This document shows positions 32,756 through 40,434 of a stretch of DNA of 64,000 nt, piece by piece. Made by a program: the position numbers and the translations under genes. The notes beneath the pieces are model-generated. The model was not told the origin of the DNA, did no database searches, and saw nothing but the letters and a program-made list of their open reading frames with translations. Within the stretch, counting starts at the first letter, position 1; the number at the start of each line of letters is the position of its first letter. The stretch comes from Arsukibacterium ikkense. GTDB taxonomy: Bacteria; Pseudomonadota; Gammaproteobacteria; Enterobacterales; Alteromonadaceae. The stretch is taken from assembly GCF_000987775.1 (NCBI RefSeq), contig NZ_LAHO01000004.1:1-64000 (forward strand), read 5' to 3'.

Positions 32756-33612
32756 CCTTGCGAGTCCTTCTTATCGGGTGCAACGTCCGGTGTTGCCGGA
32801 TTAATACTGATTGGGGCTGAACCATTGCCAAAAATAATGGTGCGCTGTGGGAAGGGGATTTCAATGCCTGCTTTATCAAATGCCATTTTTACTTCTTCTT
32901 GCAGGCTGTTGCGTAAATCGCGGAAATTTTCCCGTTTAGTCCAGACACTAAACTGAATACTTAGCGAGGAATCGGCAAAACCGTTAAATACAAATAGTGG
33001 CGCCGGCTCATCCAGACTTAGCGGATTATTGTCAGCAACGTCCATTAATACTTTGCGCACCTGGCTGATATTTTCTTTGTAGGCAACGCCAACCTGTAAG
33101 TCGAAACGCCGGATTGGGAAACGGGTCAGATTGGTCATTTCAGTTTTAATCAGGCTTTCGTTGGGAATGCGCACGTACAAGTTATCAAAGGTACGTAGTT
33201 TTACCGACAATAAATCTATCGATAGTACTTCACCGGTGGTATTGCCCACTCTTATCACGTCGCCCAGCTGAAAGGGTTTTTCACCAATTAAGAATAAACC
33301 GCTAATCAGGTTTGATGCTGAGGTTTGGGAAGCAAAGCCAATGGCTACCGACAGCACCCCGGCGGCGCCCAGCAGCACGCCTAATGAGAACCCTAGCTGG
33401 CGTAGGGCTGAGGCAAAGAACAGTGCCAGCACCAGCCAGTATACCAGCCGCTTAAACAGCACTGCGTGGTGCTGCGAAAAATTACGGCTAACTAACTTTT
33501 GCACTGCGCGGCTGGCGAGGCTGGCCAGTAACAAACCCGCAGCCAGTAAAATGGCCGCCTGCAATATAGCGACCACCTGTTCAGATCTTAGATAGGCGAT
33601 AAACTGTTCCAT
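32752..33612 (-). CDS. Small-conductance mechanosensitive channel (MscS family)
   Basis: Inner-membrane tension-gated channel that releases solutes on osmotic downshock. The 286 residues have three predicted N-terminal membrane helices (about 14-34, 54-72, 78-98), the pore-helix region GAAGVLSVAIGFASQTSASN, then GLFLIGEKPFQLGDVIRVG and LRTFDNLYVRIPNESL, the hallmark of the MscS beta domain. The C-terminal cytoplasmic vestibule is present. It is flanked by DUF432 upstream (15 bases) and the outer membrane protein downstream (4-base overlap). Confidence 0.92.
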   Translation of the reverse strand: MEQFIAYLRSEQVVAILQAAILLAAGLLLASLASRAVQKLVSRNFSQHHAVLFKRLVYWLVLALFFASALRQLGFSLGVLLGAAGVLSVAIGFASQTSASNLISGLFLIGEKPFQLGDVIRVGNTTGEVLSIDLLSVKLRTFDNLYVRIPNESLIKTEMTNLTRFPIRRFDLQVGVAYKENISQVRKVLMDVADNNPLSLDEPAPLFVFNGFADSSLSIQFSVWTKRENFRDLRNSLQEEVKMAFDKAGIEIPFPQRTIIFGNGSAPISINPATPDVAPDKKDSQG

Positions 33613-33627
33613 TATGGCCAGCTCCTG

Positions 33628-34443
33628 TTAATCGTTGAAGATGCCGGTAAAGGCGCGGATAAGCCCCTGTTTTTCAATATGCTGGCGTGGCTCTGCTATC
33701 CGGTCTGTCATTGCTACCCCGGCGGGTAAATGTTTACTTATTTTAAAGCGGGTGAGGGCAAGATTACCGTCGTGCTGCAGGGTTATCGGATCGGTCCACA
33801 GGCTGCCATCCGCTAAACCATACACCGCCAGGTAAGGCACCGGGATACTGAGTTTAGATAACACCAGCATGCTATCGGCATTATTTTCAATGGTAATAGC
33901 GGTAATGGCCCGGTGTGGTCTTAGCGGCAGGTCGGTGCGGCTGTGCCTGGCCTGGGTTTTATCGGCATAACATAATTCGCCGTGCAGGGTTGAGGGGCCA
34001 AACCAGGTGTCGGATAAACGCTGGCTGGTAATTTCAGCCAGCTTGCAATCGGGTTGCTGTACTGTTACCTCAACCACTACCGGTGAGCTGATATAAAACA
34101 CCGCTTGTTCACCTGCTGGTATGCTGACCTGTTTACGGGTTTTGACTACCACTGAGCGATCGAGCAGCTTTGGCTTTAAACAAAAGTGGCCAGGCGATTC
34201 GCGAAATATAAAGCGCTGCACGTTTTCCAGTTCAGGCAGCTGCGATATACTGCGACTGCGCAGCAGATAACGATCGTCCTGATCATGTAAAATGGCATGG
34301 CCCAGCAGCCATTCAGAACGTAACCGCTGCAGATAAAGCGTGAGTGGGCCTAAGGTATATTGCCAGCTTTGGCCGCTGTCCACGGCGACGGGCAGCCACC
34401 AGGGACTCAGTGCCGGAGTATTATTGCTGTGTTGTGATTGCAT
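33628..34443 (-). CDS. DUF432 protein associated with MscS
   Basis: The 271 residues resemble DUF432 (PF04254), a soluble family of unknown function: SWQYTLGPLTLYLQRLRSEW, RFIFRESPGHFCLKPKLLDRSVVVK, PVVVEVTVQQPD, WFGPSTLHGELCYADKT and ITIENNADSMLVLSKLSIPV. No signal peptide or membrane helix is seen. DUF432 genes often neighbour mscS, as here, so it may act on the channel from the cytoplasm. Function is not known. Confidence 0.78.
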   Translation of the reverse strand: MQSQHSNNTPALSPWWLPVAVDSGQSWQYTLGPLTLYLQRLRSEWLLGHAILHDQDDRYLLRSRSISQLPELENVQRFIFRESPGHFCLKPKLLDRSVVVKTRKQVSIPAGEQAVFYISSPVVVEVTVQQPDCKLAEITSQRLSDTWFGPSTLHGELCYADKTQARHSRTDLPLRPHRAITAITIENNADSMLVLSKLSIPVPYLAVYGLADGSLWTDPITLQHDGNLALTRFKISKHLPAGVAMTDRIAEPRQHIEKQGLIRAFTGIFND

Positions 34444-34763
34444 ATGCTGTCCGGTAAGTTGGCTATGGCACTGGCATATTACCAGAGCAACGGTACGAGT
34501 ATCGGTAATTCTTTACGTGTGCTGGTTGTTATTCCTGCTGTCAGAACCTAAAATAATGGTTAATTTTTGCTTAATAAGCAATATGTTATTTTAATTGAAC
34601 AACTGTAACTACTGATAGTACGCATGTTGCCAGCGCGCTATCATGTCACCAGCCAATTAAGGCCTTCGTACACAGTGTGCCAAAGGTTTTATGAAAATAA
34701 GCTTAATACGTTAAGCCTGTCATTGCCGGCATTTGAATGCCAGACCAGAATTAAGAGGTTGTG
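34444..34763. other. Intergenic region between DUF432 and mgtE
   Basis: About 320 bases without a gene. It contains the divergent promoters of the DUF432 and mgtE operons, a TTGCTTAATAAGCAA palindrome at about 34567-34581 and a small GGCATT-TG-AATGCC hairpin close to mgtE. I see no M-box (ykoK) magnesium riboswitch consensus. Confidence 0.5.
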
Positions 34764-36107
34764 ATGGAATTACCTGTACTGATAAACCGACTGCGTGCGG
34801 CGTTGGAAAACGATACGGTGCAGTTACTGCAGGATCAGCTTGAGGATGTGCATCCGGCCGATTACGCTGCCGCTATCACAGAGTTTTCGCTGGATCATTT
34901 GTGGATGTTGCTGGCCGCACTGCGCCGGGCAGAGCAAGCGGAAGTGTTTGGTTATTTGCCGGCAGAAGTACAGGTGGCATTAGCTGTCCGGGTAAGCCGT
35001 CGCAAGCTGGCACCGATAATCCGCCAGATGTCATCTGATGAGCGTGCTGATTTATTCAACCGCTTAACGGCCGATCAGCGGGAAACCCTGTTACCGGCGC
35101 TGGCCCAGGCCGAGCGCGAAGATTTACTGCGGTTGTCCAGTCATCAGGAAGGCACTGCCGGTGCCATTATGACCTCTGATTATGCCATTCTGGCGCCAGA
35201 CATTAATGTGCGGGATGCGCTGGATGTACTGCGCCGCGAAGCGCCGGATAAAGAAACCATTTATTCCGCTTATGTGGTTAACGACGTGCGCAAGTTAATC
35301 GGCGTGGTGTCGTTAAGAGAGCTGATCCTGGCACCAGCGACCATGTTGGTGGATGAGTTGATGAATCATGACCCCATTTTCGCTACTATTGATATGGAGC
35401 AAGAGCAAGTGGCAGCCATGATTGCCCGGTATGACTTGCTCGCCTTGCCTATTATCAACCAACAGCAGCAAATGGTTGGTATTGTTACTTACGATGATGC
35501 AATGGATGTGGCGGCAGAGGAAGCGACTGAGGATTTCCATAAAACCGCTACTATCGGTAAGCTGGAAGGCAATGTTAAAGATGCCAGTATTAGTCTGCTA
35601 TACCGCAAAAGGGTGTTCTGGCTGGTGGTGCTGGTGTTTGGCAATATTTTCTCGGGTGCCGGCATTGCTTATTATGAAGACACTATTGCCAGCTATCTGG
35701 CACTGCTATTTTTTCTGCCGTTACTGATCGCCAGCAGCGGTAATGCCGGAGCACAGTCGGGTACCCTGATGGTAAGGGCGCTGGCCACCGGCGACATTAA
35801 ATTGCGTGACTGGGGCTCATTAATGATCAAAGAATGCCTGGTCGCAGGTCTGCTGGGGTTAACTATGTCGCTTGCTGTGGTGGGGCTGGGCTGGTGGCGT
35901 GGCGGTTATGATATTGCGATAGTAGTAGCGGTAACCATGATGCTGGTGGTGATGGTCGGCAGCCTGGTGGGGTTGTCGTTACCCTTTTTACTTAGCCGCT
36001 TAAACCTGGACCCGGCCACCGCCAGTGGCCCGTTAATCACCTCTATTGCTGACGTAGCCGGGGTAGTACTGTATTTCGCTATTGCTACCTGGTATCTGGG
36101 GTTGTAA
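34764..36107 (+). CDS. mgtE: Magnesium transporter MgtE
   Basis: Mg2+ channel/transporter. The 447 residues from the ATG at 34764 (AAGAGG 5 bases upstream) show the MgtE N-terminal superhelical domain (EDVHPADYAAAITEF; RLTADQRETLLPALAQAEREDLL), two CBS domains (GAIMTSDYAIL; DELMNHDPIFATIDMEQ, VGIVTYDDAMD), and five C-terminal membrane helices. SGNAGAQSGTLMVRALATGDI is the ion-conducting signature and GPLITSIADVAGVVLYF is in the last helix. In the family the cytoplasmic domains sense Mg2+ and gate the pore. Confidence 0.95.
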   Translation: MELPVLINRLRAALENDTVQLLQDQLEDVHPADYAAAITEFSLDHLWMLLAALRRAEQAEVFGYLPAEVQVALAVRVSRRKLAPIIRQMSSDERADLFNRLTADQRETLLPALAQAEREDLLRLSSHQEGTAGAIMTSDYAILAPDINVRDALDVLRREAPDKETIYSAYVVNDVRKLIGVVSLRELILAPATMLVDELMNHDPIFATIDMEQEQVAAMIARYDLLALPIINQQQQMVGIVTYDDAMDVAAEEATEDFHKTATIGKLEGNVKDASISLLYRKRVFWLVVLVFGNIFSGAGIAYYEDTIASYLALLFFLPLLIASSGNAGAQSGTLMVRALATGDIKLRDWGSLMIKECLVAGLLGLTMSLAVVGLGWWRGGYDIAIVVAVTMMLVVMVGSLVGLSLPFLLSRLNLDPATASGPLITSIADVAGVVLYFAIATWYLGL

Positions 36108-36223
36108 ATATTCTGCATATTTCTGCCAGAACGTGATCAACTTGCTAAATTGAAAGTTATGTTTACGCTTATAGCATTTGATAACAGCATTTTTCATGTT
36201 GCAGGCGGGGTTTACAGCCATCA

Positions 36224-36646
36224 ATGAAATTTTTGCAAAAGCTGTGTTGGTGCCTGTTACTGCCATTGTCGATGTCATTGTCGGCGGCAGAAGTGGTGGT
36301 TCATGCAGCGGTAACAGAGCAGCAACTTAGCCGGGCGCAACTGCGGGCTATTTTTAGCATGCGGCAAAGTCGTTGGCCAGATGGCACCGTTATTCGGGTT
36401 TTTGTGCTGGCTTCGGATCACCCCACTCATATTAACTTTAGCCGGCAACAGCTGCAGATGTTCCCCTATCAGCTGGACACTATCTGGAACCGGCAGCGGT
36501 TTTCCGGTATCGGCAGTTTCCCAACCCAGCTGCTTAGCGAGGAGGAGATGCAGTTAGCCTTGCAGCAAACGCCAGGTGCCATTGGCTATCTTAGTGTTGG
36601 TACTATTCCAAATACCCTACAGGTGATAACACCCTATGAAAACTAA
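36224..36646 (+). CDS. Small PstS-like periplasmic protein
   Basis: The 140 residues start with a signal peptide (cleavage after LSA at about 21). A short PBP-like domain follows, of the kind annotated as 'phosphate ABC transporter substrate-binding protein': VVVHAAVTEQQLSRAQLRAIF, then SRWPDGTVIRVFVL, FPYQLDTIWNRQRFSG and TPGAIGYLSVG. It is half the length of true PstS. It starts the three-gene unit with a porin-like protein and a GGDEF/EAL protein. In other gammaproteobacteria the same trio is common and is thought to tie a periplasmic ligand to c-di-GMP (family context). Ligand unknown. Confidence 0.8.
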   Translation: MKFLQKLCWCLLLPLSMSLSAAEVVVHAAVTEQQLSRAQLRAIFSMRQSRWPDGTVIRVFVLASDHPTHINFSRQQLQMFPYQLDTIWNRQRFSGIGSFPTQLLSEEEMQLALQQTPGAIGYLSVGTIPNTLQVITPYEN

Positions 36647-37823
36647 CCCTGTAACATGGCGACGCAAAGTGGTTGCTGCAGTGATGTTGGCAATGTGCGG
36701 CCATGGCTTGCAGGCCGCAGAAATAGCCAGCTGGCATGGTTTTATTGCCCAGGGGGTGACCAGGGCAAAAGACAGTAATGCCATCAATAACGACGGCAAA
36801 CTGTCGATAGCGCTAACTGAGCTGGGACTAAATGGCCAGTGGTCGTTGCAGGACAACTGGCGTGTCGCCGGACAGGTGGTATACCTCAATGGCGGCAACC
36901 GTTACCCGGAAGGGGCGCGGCTGGACTATTTGTTTGTCGATTGGACCTTACTGGATAACTTTGATCATCAGTTAAATCTGTTTATTGGTCGTTATAAAAA
37001 TCAGCACTGGCTGTATTCCAGCACCCGGGATGTGCCCTTTACCCGTCCAGCTATTATTTTACCGCAATCTGTTTATTATGATGTGTTTCGCGATATTGCC
37101 GTATCCAGTGATGGTCTGGCGCTTAAGGGCTATCTTCAACTTAGCGCCGGTGAACTGGAATATAACTGGAGCCTTGGTGCCACCCCCATTTCCAGAGCGC
37201 AGGGCCGGCTATTACTTAGCCCGTTAGTCAATGGCAAAACCAGGCAGAAATATGTGCAGCAGGCGAGTGTGTTCTGGCAGGCAGCTGGCAGTCAAAGTAC
37301 CTGGGGGCTGTCGCTGCTGGACTCCGATTTTAGCTATCGTGCCGCTGAGTCTGATTTTTTTGCTGATGCTGAGGTTACCGTGCAGCGGGTGATGTTGAAC
37401 TGGCAATATCAGCAGGAAAAATGGCAATTAGCGGCTGAGCTGGTGCAGGAGCGGGTGCAACTGAACGGTTTTTTTGCGCCGGTGTTCAGCAGTGATCAGT
37501 TTGGCTGGGGCGGCTATATCATGGGGCGTTACCGTTTGACAGAGCAGCTAAATGTGCTGACGGTGCTCGACTACAGTACTAACAGTAAAGACGATAAGCG
37601 AGGCCGGCGGTTGCCCGCACAGGGTATTCCTGAGCATTTTGGCTATCAGCAAAGCATTATGCTCGGCGCCAGTTATGAACTGGCAACGCGCTGGCGTTTA
37701 CAGGGTGAACATCACTGGGTAGATGGTACGGGCCGTTTATCACCCAGCGTTATTCCTGACCTGCTTAATAATCAGCAACGCTACTGGCAATTATGGGCGG
37801 TGCAATTGATGTATTGGTTTTAA
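36636..37823 (+). CDS. Porin-like outer membrane protein
   Basis: The 395 residues begin with a signal peptide (cleavage after LQA at about 27) and then consist of alternating strands typical of a porin barrel: HGFIAQGVTRAKDSN, RLDYLFVDWTLL, LNLFIGRYKNQHWLY, and a C-terminal ...LMYWF ending in Phe. It resembles the 'porin' placed between a PstS-like gene and a GGDEF/EAL gene in Vibrio and Shewanella. It overlaps the PstS-like gene by 11 bases and the next gene by one base (TAATG), so translation is coupled. Confidence 0.8.
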   Translation: MKTNPVTWRRKVVAAVMLAMCGHGLQAAEIASWHGFIAQGVTRAKDSNAINNDGKLSIALTELGLNGQWSLQDNWRVAGQVVYLNGGNRYPEGARLDYLFVDWTLLDNFDHQLNLFIGRYKNQHWLYSSTRDVPFTRPAIILPQSVYYDVFRDIAVSSDGLALKGYLQLSAGELEYNWSLGATPISRAQGRLLLSPLVNGKTRQKYVQQASVFWQAAGSQSTWGLSLLDSDFSYRAAESDFFADAEVTVQRVMLNWQYQQEKWQLAAELVQERVQLNGFFAPVFSSDQFGWGGYIMGRYRLTEQLNVLTVLDYSTNSKDDKRGRRLPAQGIPEHFGYQQSIMLGASYELATRWRLQGEHHWVDGTGRLSPSVIPDLLNNQQRYWQLWAVQLMYWF

Positions 37824-40222
37824 TGCGTTTTATCAGCCTGCCAAAGAAAATCCTGTTGCTGACATTGTTACTGATGTTGGTATTGCTAACCTTGCTAACC
37901 AGTATGTCATTGCAGCGGCTGAACGAGAATTTTTTCCTGCAACAGCAGCAAAAGCAGCAGCAGGTGCAGCAACACTTCAACCAGTACCAGCAGCTGTTAC
38001 AGCAGCAGCAACAAGTGTGGGTAGAAGCCTTTGCTGAAGTCAGTGGCCTGCTGCGCCAGGATAGTTTTCAGCCTTTTCTGGCTGAGCTGGAGCGGCAGCT
38101 GGATGCTATCAGTATTCATTTAAACATTGAAAACCTTTGGTTTTTTGGCCCCGATGGCCAGCAACATGTGCTGCATGCTACGGTATTCCCGGCGCAGCTG
38201 GAGCCTATGGTGCAATATAGTTTTAGTCAGCAACGGCCAGGGTATCAGCTGCATTGCGGGCAAAGTTGCAGCAGTATGCTAAGTATGCCGCTGGCCAATG
38301 GCGGCGCAGAGGTGGCTGTGATAGTGATTAGCCGTACTTTGGCCGATGTGGTACTGGCAATTGGGCAGTCGATGCAGGGCGAAGTGGCTATTGTTGAACT
38401 CGGCAGTGATACTGGCGTGACCTTGTTATCCAGCAGTGGCAAGGTAGCACTACCCGTTTTGAATACGCAAAGGGCAGCGTTAACTCATGCGCTGCACAAT
38501 AGTGAAGGTTTGCGCTTTACTGATAATGGTAAGCAGTACTTTGCGCATGTGCTGCCATTAGTGGTTCAACCCGGGCAGCAGTATGCATTGCTATTGCTGG
38601 AAGATATCAGTCGTTACCTGGCAGCAAACCGGCGTTTTCAATGGCAGCTGATTGGGCTGGCGCTGTTGTGTTTTATGACGTTTGGCATCCTGATTTACGC
38701 GTTAACTCAGCGGCTTAGTCAGCGTTTGCTGGGGGTGTCCAGAGCTTTGCCAATGTTAGCACAAAGCCGCTTTCAGCGGTTTCGGCAGTTGCTGCCTAAA
38801 CCTTCACGCTGGCTGGCCGATGAAGTCGACAATTTGCATAACGCCAGCCTGACCCTCAGCCAGCAACTGGAACAATTACAGGACAATGTGGCGCAACAAA
38901 CCCGAGAGCTGGAAAATATGGCAATGTTTGATTTGCTGACTGGTCTGGCGAATCGCAATATGCTGCAGTTTCAACTTAAGAAGCGCCTGGCTGCCCTTGC
39001 CGCAGAACGTGATTATCTGGGGTTGTTGTTTTTAGACGTGGACCAGTTCAAACGGGTGAATGATATTCGTGGCCATGAGCAGGGTGATCTGGTGCTACTT
39101 GAAGCGGCGCAACGTTTGCGCAATGGCATCAATAAAGCAGACCTGGCCTGTCGTTTTGGCGGCGATGAATTTGTGGTGGCCTGTCAGGTTAGCAATCCGG
39201 ATCAGCTGGAAGCACTGGCAATCAAGCTGATTACTGCCTTTGCTGAACCTATGCGGCTGCAGGGGGATGTTTATCAATTGGGTGTCAGTATTGGTATCAG
39301 TTATACCCGTGACAACAATTTACAACCAGATGATTTGGTGCGGCAGGCAGATTTAGCCATGTATCAGGCCAAGGCCAGAGGCGGCAATTGCCTGCACTTT
39401 TACAGCCAGCAAATGTTTGACCATTTTCAGAACAGGCTGGCGTTGGAAAATGAGCTGAAACATGCATTGGCGCAGCAACAGTTTGCGATTCATTTGCAAC
39501 CTAAAATCATGCTTGATACCCAGCGCTTACAGGGGTTCGAAGTGTTATTGCGCTGGCAGAGTCCGTCGCGGGGTATGGTACCTCCGGATGAATTCATCAG
39601 TATTCTGGAGTATGCCAGGTTAATGATTCCTGTGGGATATTGGGTGATTGAGCAAAGTTTTTTGGCGATGCAGCAGTTGCAGCATGCTGGCTACGCTGAT
39701 ATTACCATTGCCATTAATCTGTCGGCCGAGCAACTGATGGATAAGGGGCTGCCTTCATACTTAGATACGTTGCTGCAACAATATCATTTGCAGGCCAGCA
39801 ACTTTGAACTGGAACTTACCGAAAGTTTACTGGCGCAAAATATTCAGGACACGATTACAACCATGCATCAGCTGAAGGCAATGGGTTTTTTGTTTGCGAT
39901 TGATGATTTTGGCACGGGGTATTCTTCGCTGAGTTACCTGCGGCAAATGCCGGTTGACACCATTAAAATTGATAAGAGTTTTGTGTTCGGTATGCTGGAT
40001 AATCAGGCTGATTTTGACATTATTACGTCCACTATCGCTATGGTCAAAAAACTGGGGTTAGCGGTGGTGGCGGAAGGCGTCGAAACGCAGGCGCAATGCC
40101 GCATGCTAAAAGCTCATCAGTGCGATATCGCCCAGGGCTACCTCTTTTCAAAACCTGTCGCCGCCAGCCAGTTATTGGCCCATTTACAGGCAAATCTGGA
40201 TGAGCGGCGCTGCTGGCGCTGA
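37823..40222 (+). CDS. Membrane GGDEF-EAL protein (c-di-GMP turnover)
   Basis: Predicted dual-domain c-di-GMP enzyme of 799 residues from the ATG at 37823. There is a membrane helix at about 9-27, a periplasmic sensor region (about 28-265) with a glutamine-rich coiled coil, a second membrane helix near 270-292 and a HAMP-like stretch. A GGDEF domain follows with intact GGDEF (about 446-450), then an EAL domain with EVLLRW (EVL variant, about 573), ENQ-type metal ligands and DDFGTGYSSL (about 693). Both active sites look complete, so either or both activities are possible. Translation is coupled to the porin-like gene. The PstS-like protein is a plausible partner for the periplasmic region (inference). 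Confidence 0.9.
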   Translation: MRFISLPKKILLLTLLLMLVLLTLLTSMSLQRLNENFFLQQQQKQQQVQQHFNQYQQLLQQQQQVWVEAFAEVSGLLRQDSFQPFLAELERQLDAISIHLNIENLWFFGPDGQQHVLHATVFPAQLEPMVQYSFSQQRPGYQLHCGQSCSSMLSMPLANGGAEVAVIVISRTLADVVLAIGQSMQGEVAIVELGSDTGVTLLSSSGKVALPVLNTQRAALTHALHNSEGLRFTDNGKQYFAHVLPLVVQPGQQYALLLLEDISRYLAANRRFQWQLIGLALLCFMTFGILIYALTQRLSQRLLGVSRALPMLAQSRFQRFRQLLPKPSRWLADEVDNLHNASLTLSQQLEQLQDNVAQQTRELENMAMFDLLTGLANRNMLQFQLKKRLAALAAERDYLGLLFLDVDQFKRVNDIRGHEQGDLVLLEAAQRLRNGINKADLACRFGGDEFVVACQVSNPDQLEALAIKLITAFAEPMRLQGDVYQLGVSIGISYTRDNNLQPDDLVRQADLAMYQAKARGGNCLHFYSQQMFDHFQNRLALENELKHALAQQQFAIHLQPKIMLDTQRLQGFEVLLRWQSPSRGMVPPDEFISILEYARLMIPVGYWVIEQSFLAMQQLQHAGYADITIAINLSAEQLMDKGLPSYLDTLLQQYHLQASNFELELTESLLAQNIQDTITTMHQLKAMGFLFAIDDFGTGYSSLSYLRQMPVDTIKIDKSFVFGMLDNQADFDIITSTIAMVKKLGLAVVAEGVETQAQCRMLKAHQCDIAQGYLFSKPVAASQLLAHLQANLDERRCWR

Positions 40223-40270
40223 ATGAACTGTGCTGGCAAACATCAGGCATTGCTAAGCAGGTTAAAAGTA

Positions 40271-40276
40271 TATACA
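40271..40276 (+). promoter_or_regulatory. Candidate -10 element of the thiamine operon
   Basis: TATACA lies 15 bases before the riboswitch. A TTGCTA at 40250 gives a rather short 15-base spacer, so the assignment is tentative. Confidence 0.4.
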
Positions 40277-40290
40277 CTTTGCCGCGCAAC

Positions 40291-40381
40291 CAAGGGGTGC
40301 ATCTGTACAATAGTGCAGACGCTGAGATGCTTTCGGGCAAACCCTTAGAACCTGATCCGGATTATGCCGGCGGAGGGATGG
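40291..40381 (+). ncRNA. TPP (THI-box) riboswitch
   Basis: The conserved TPP aptamer sequences occur in order: AAGGGGTGC at 40292, GCTGAGA at 40321, ACCCTT at 40341, GAACCTGATCCGGATTATGC at 40348, and CGGAGGGA at 40371-40378. The aptamer ends about 55 bases before the receptor gene start, and no strong terminator follows, so control may act on ribosome access. It predicts that the downstream operon is turned off by thiamine pyrophosphate. Confidence 0.95.
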
Positions 40382-40434
40382 TGCTAACTCCTCAAGCTGG
40401 TGTGATCTCTGTACTAATGGAGCATCATACGATA

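Noticed and set aside
34444..34763. M-box magnesium riboswitch before mgtE
   Set aside because: The region shows only short palindromes and none of the conserved M-box segments.
39536..39560. Inactive EAL domain because the motif reads EVL
   Set aside because: EVL is a common variant in active phosphodiesterases, and the other motifs such as DDFGTGYSS are intact.
40279..40434. N-terminal extension of the TonB receptor
   Set aside because: The frame is open but runs through the TPP aptamer; the signal peptide begins at the ATG at 40435.
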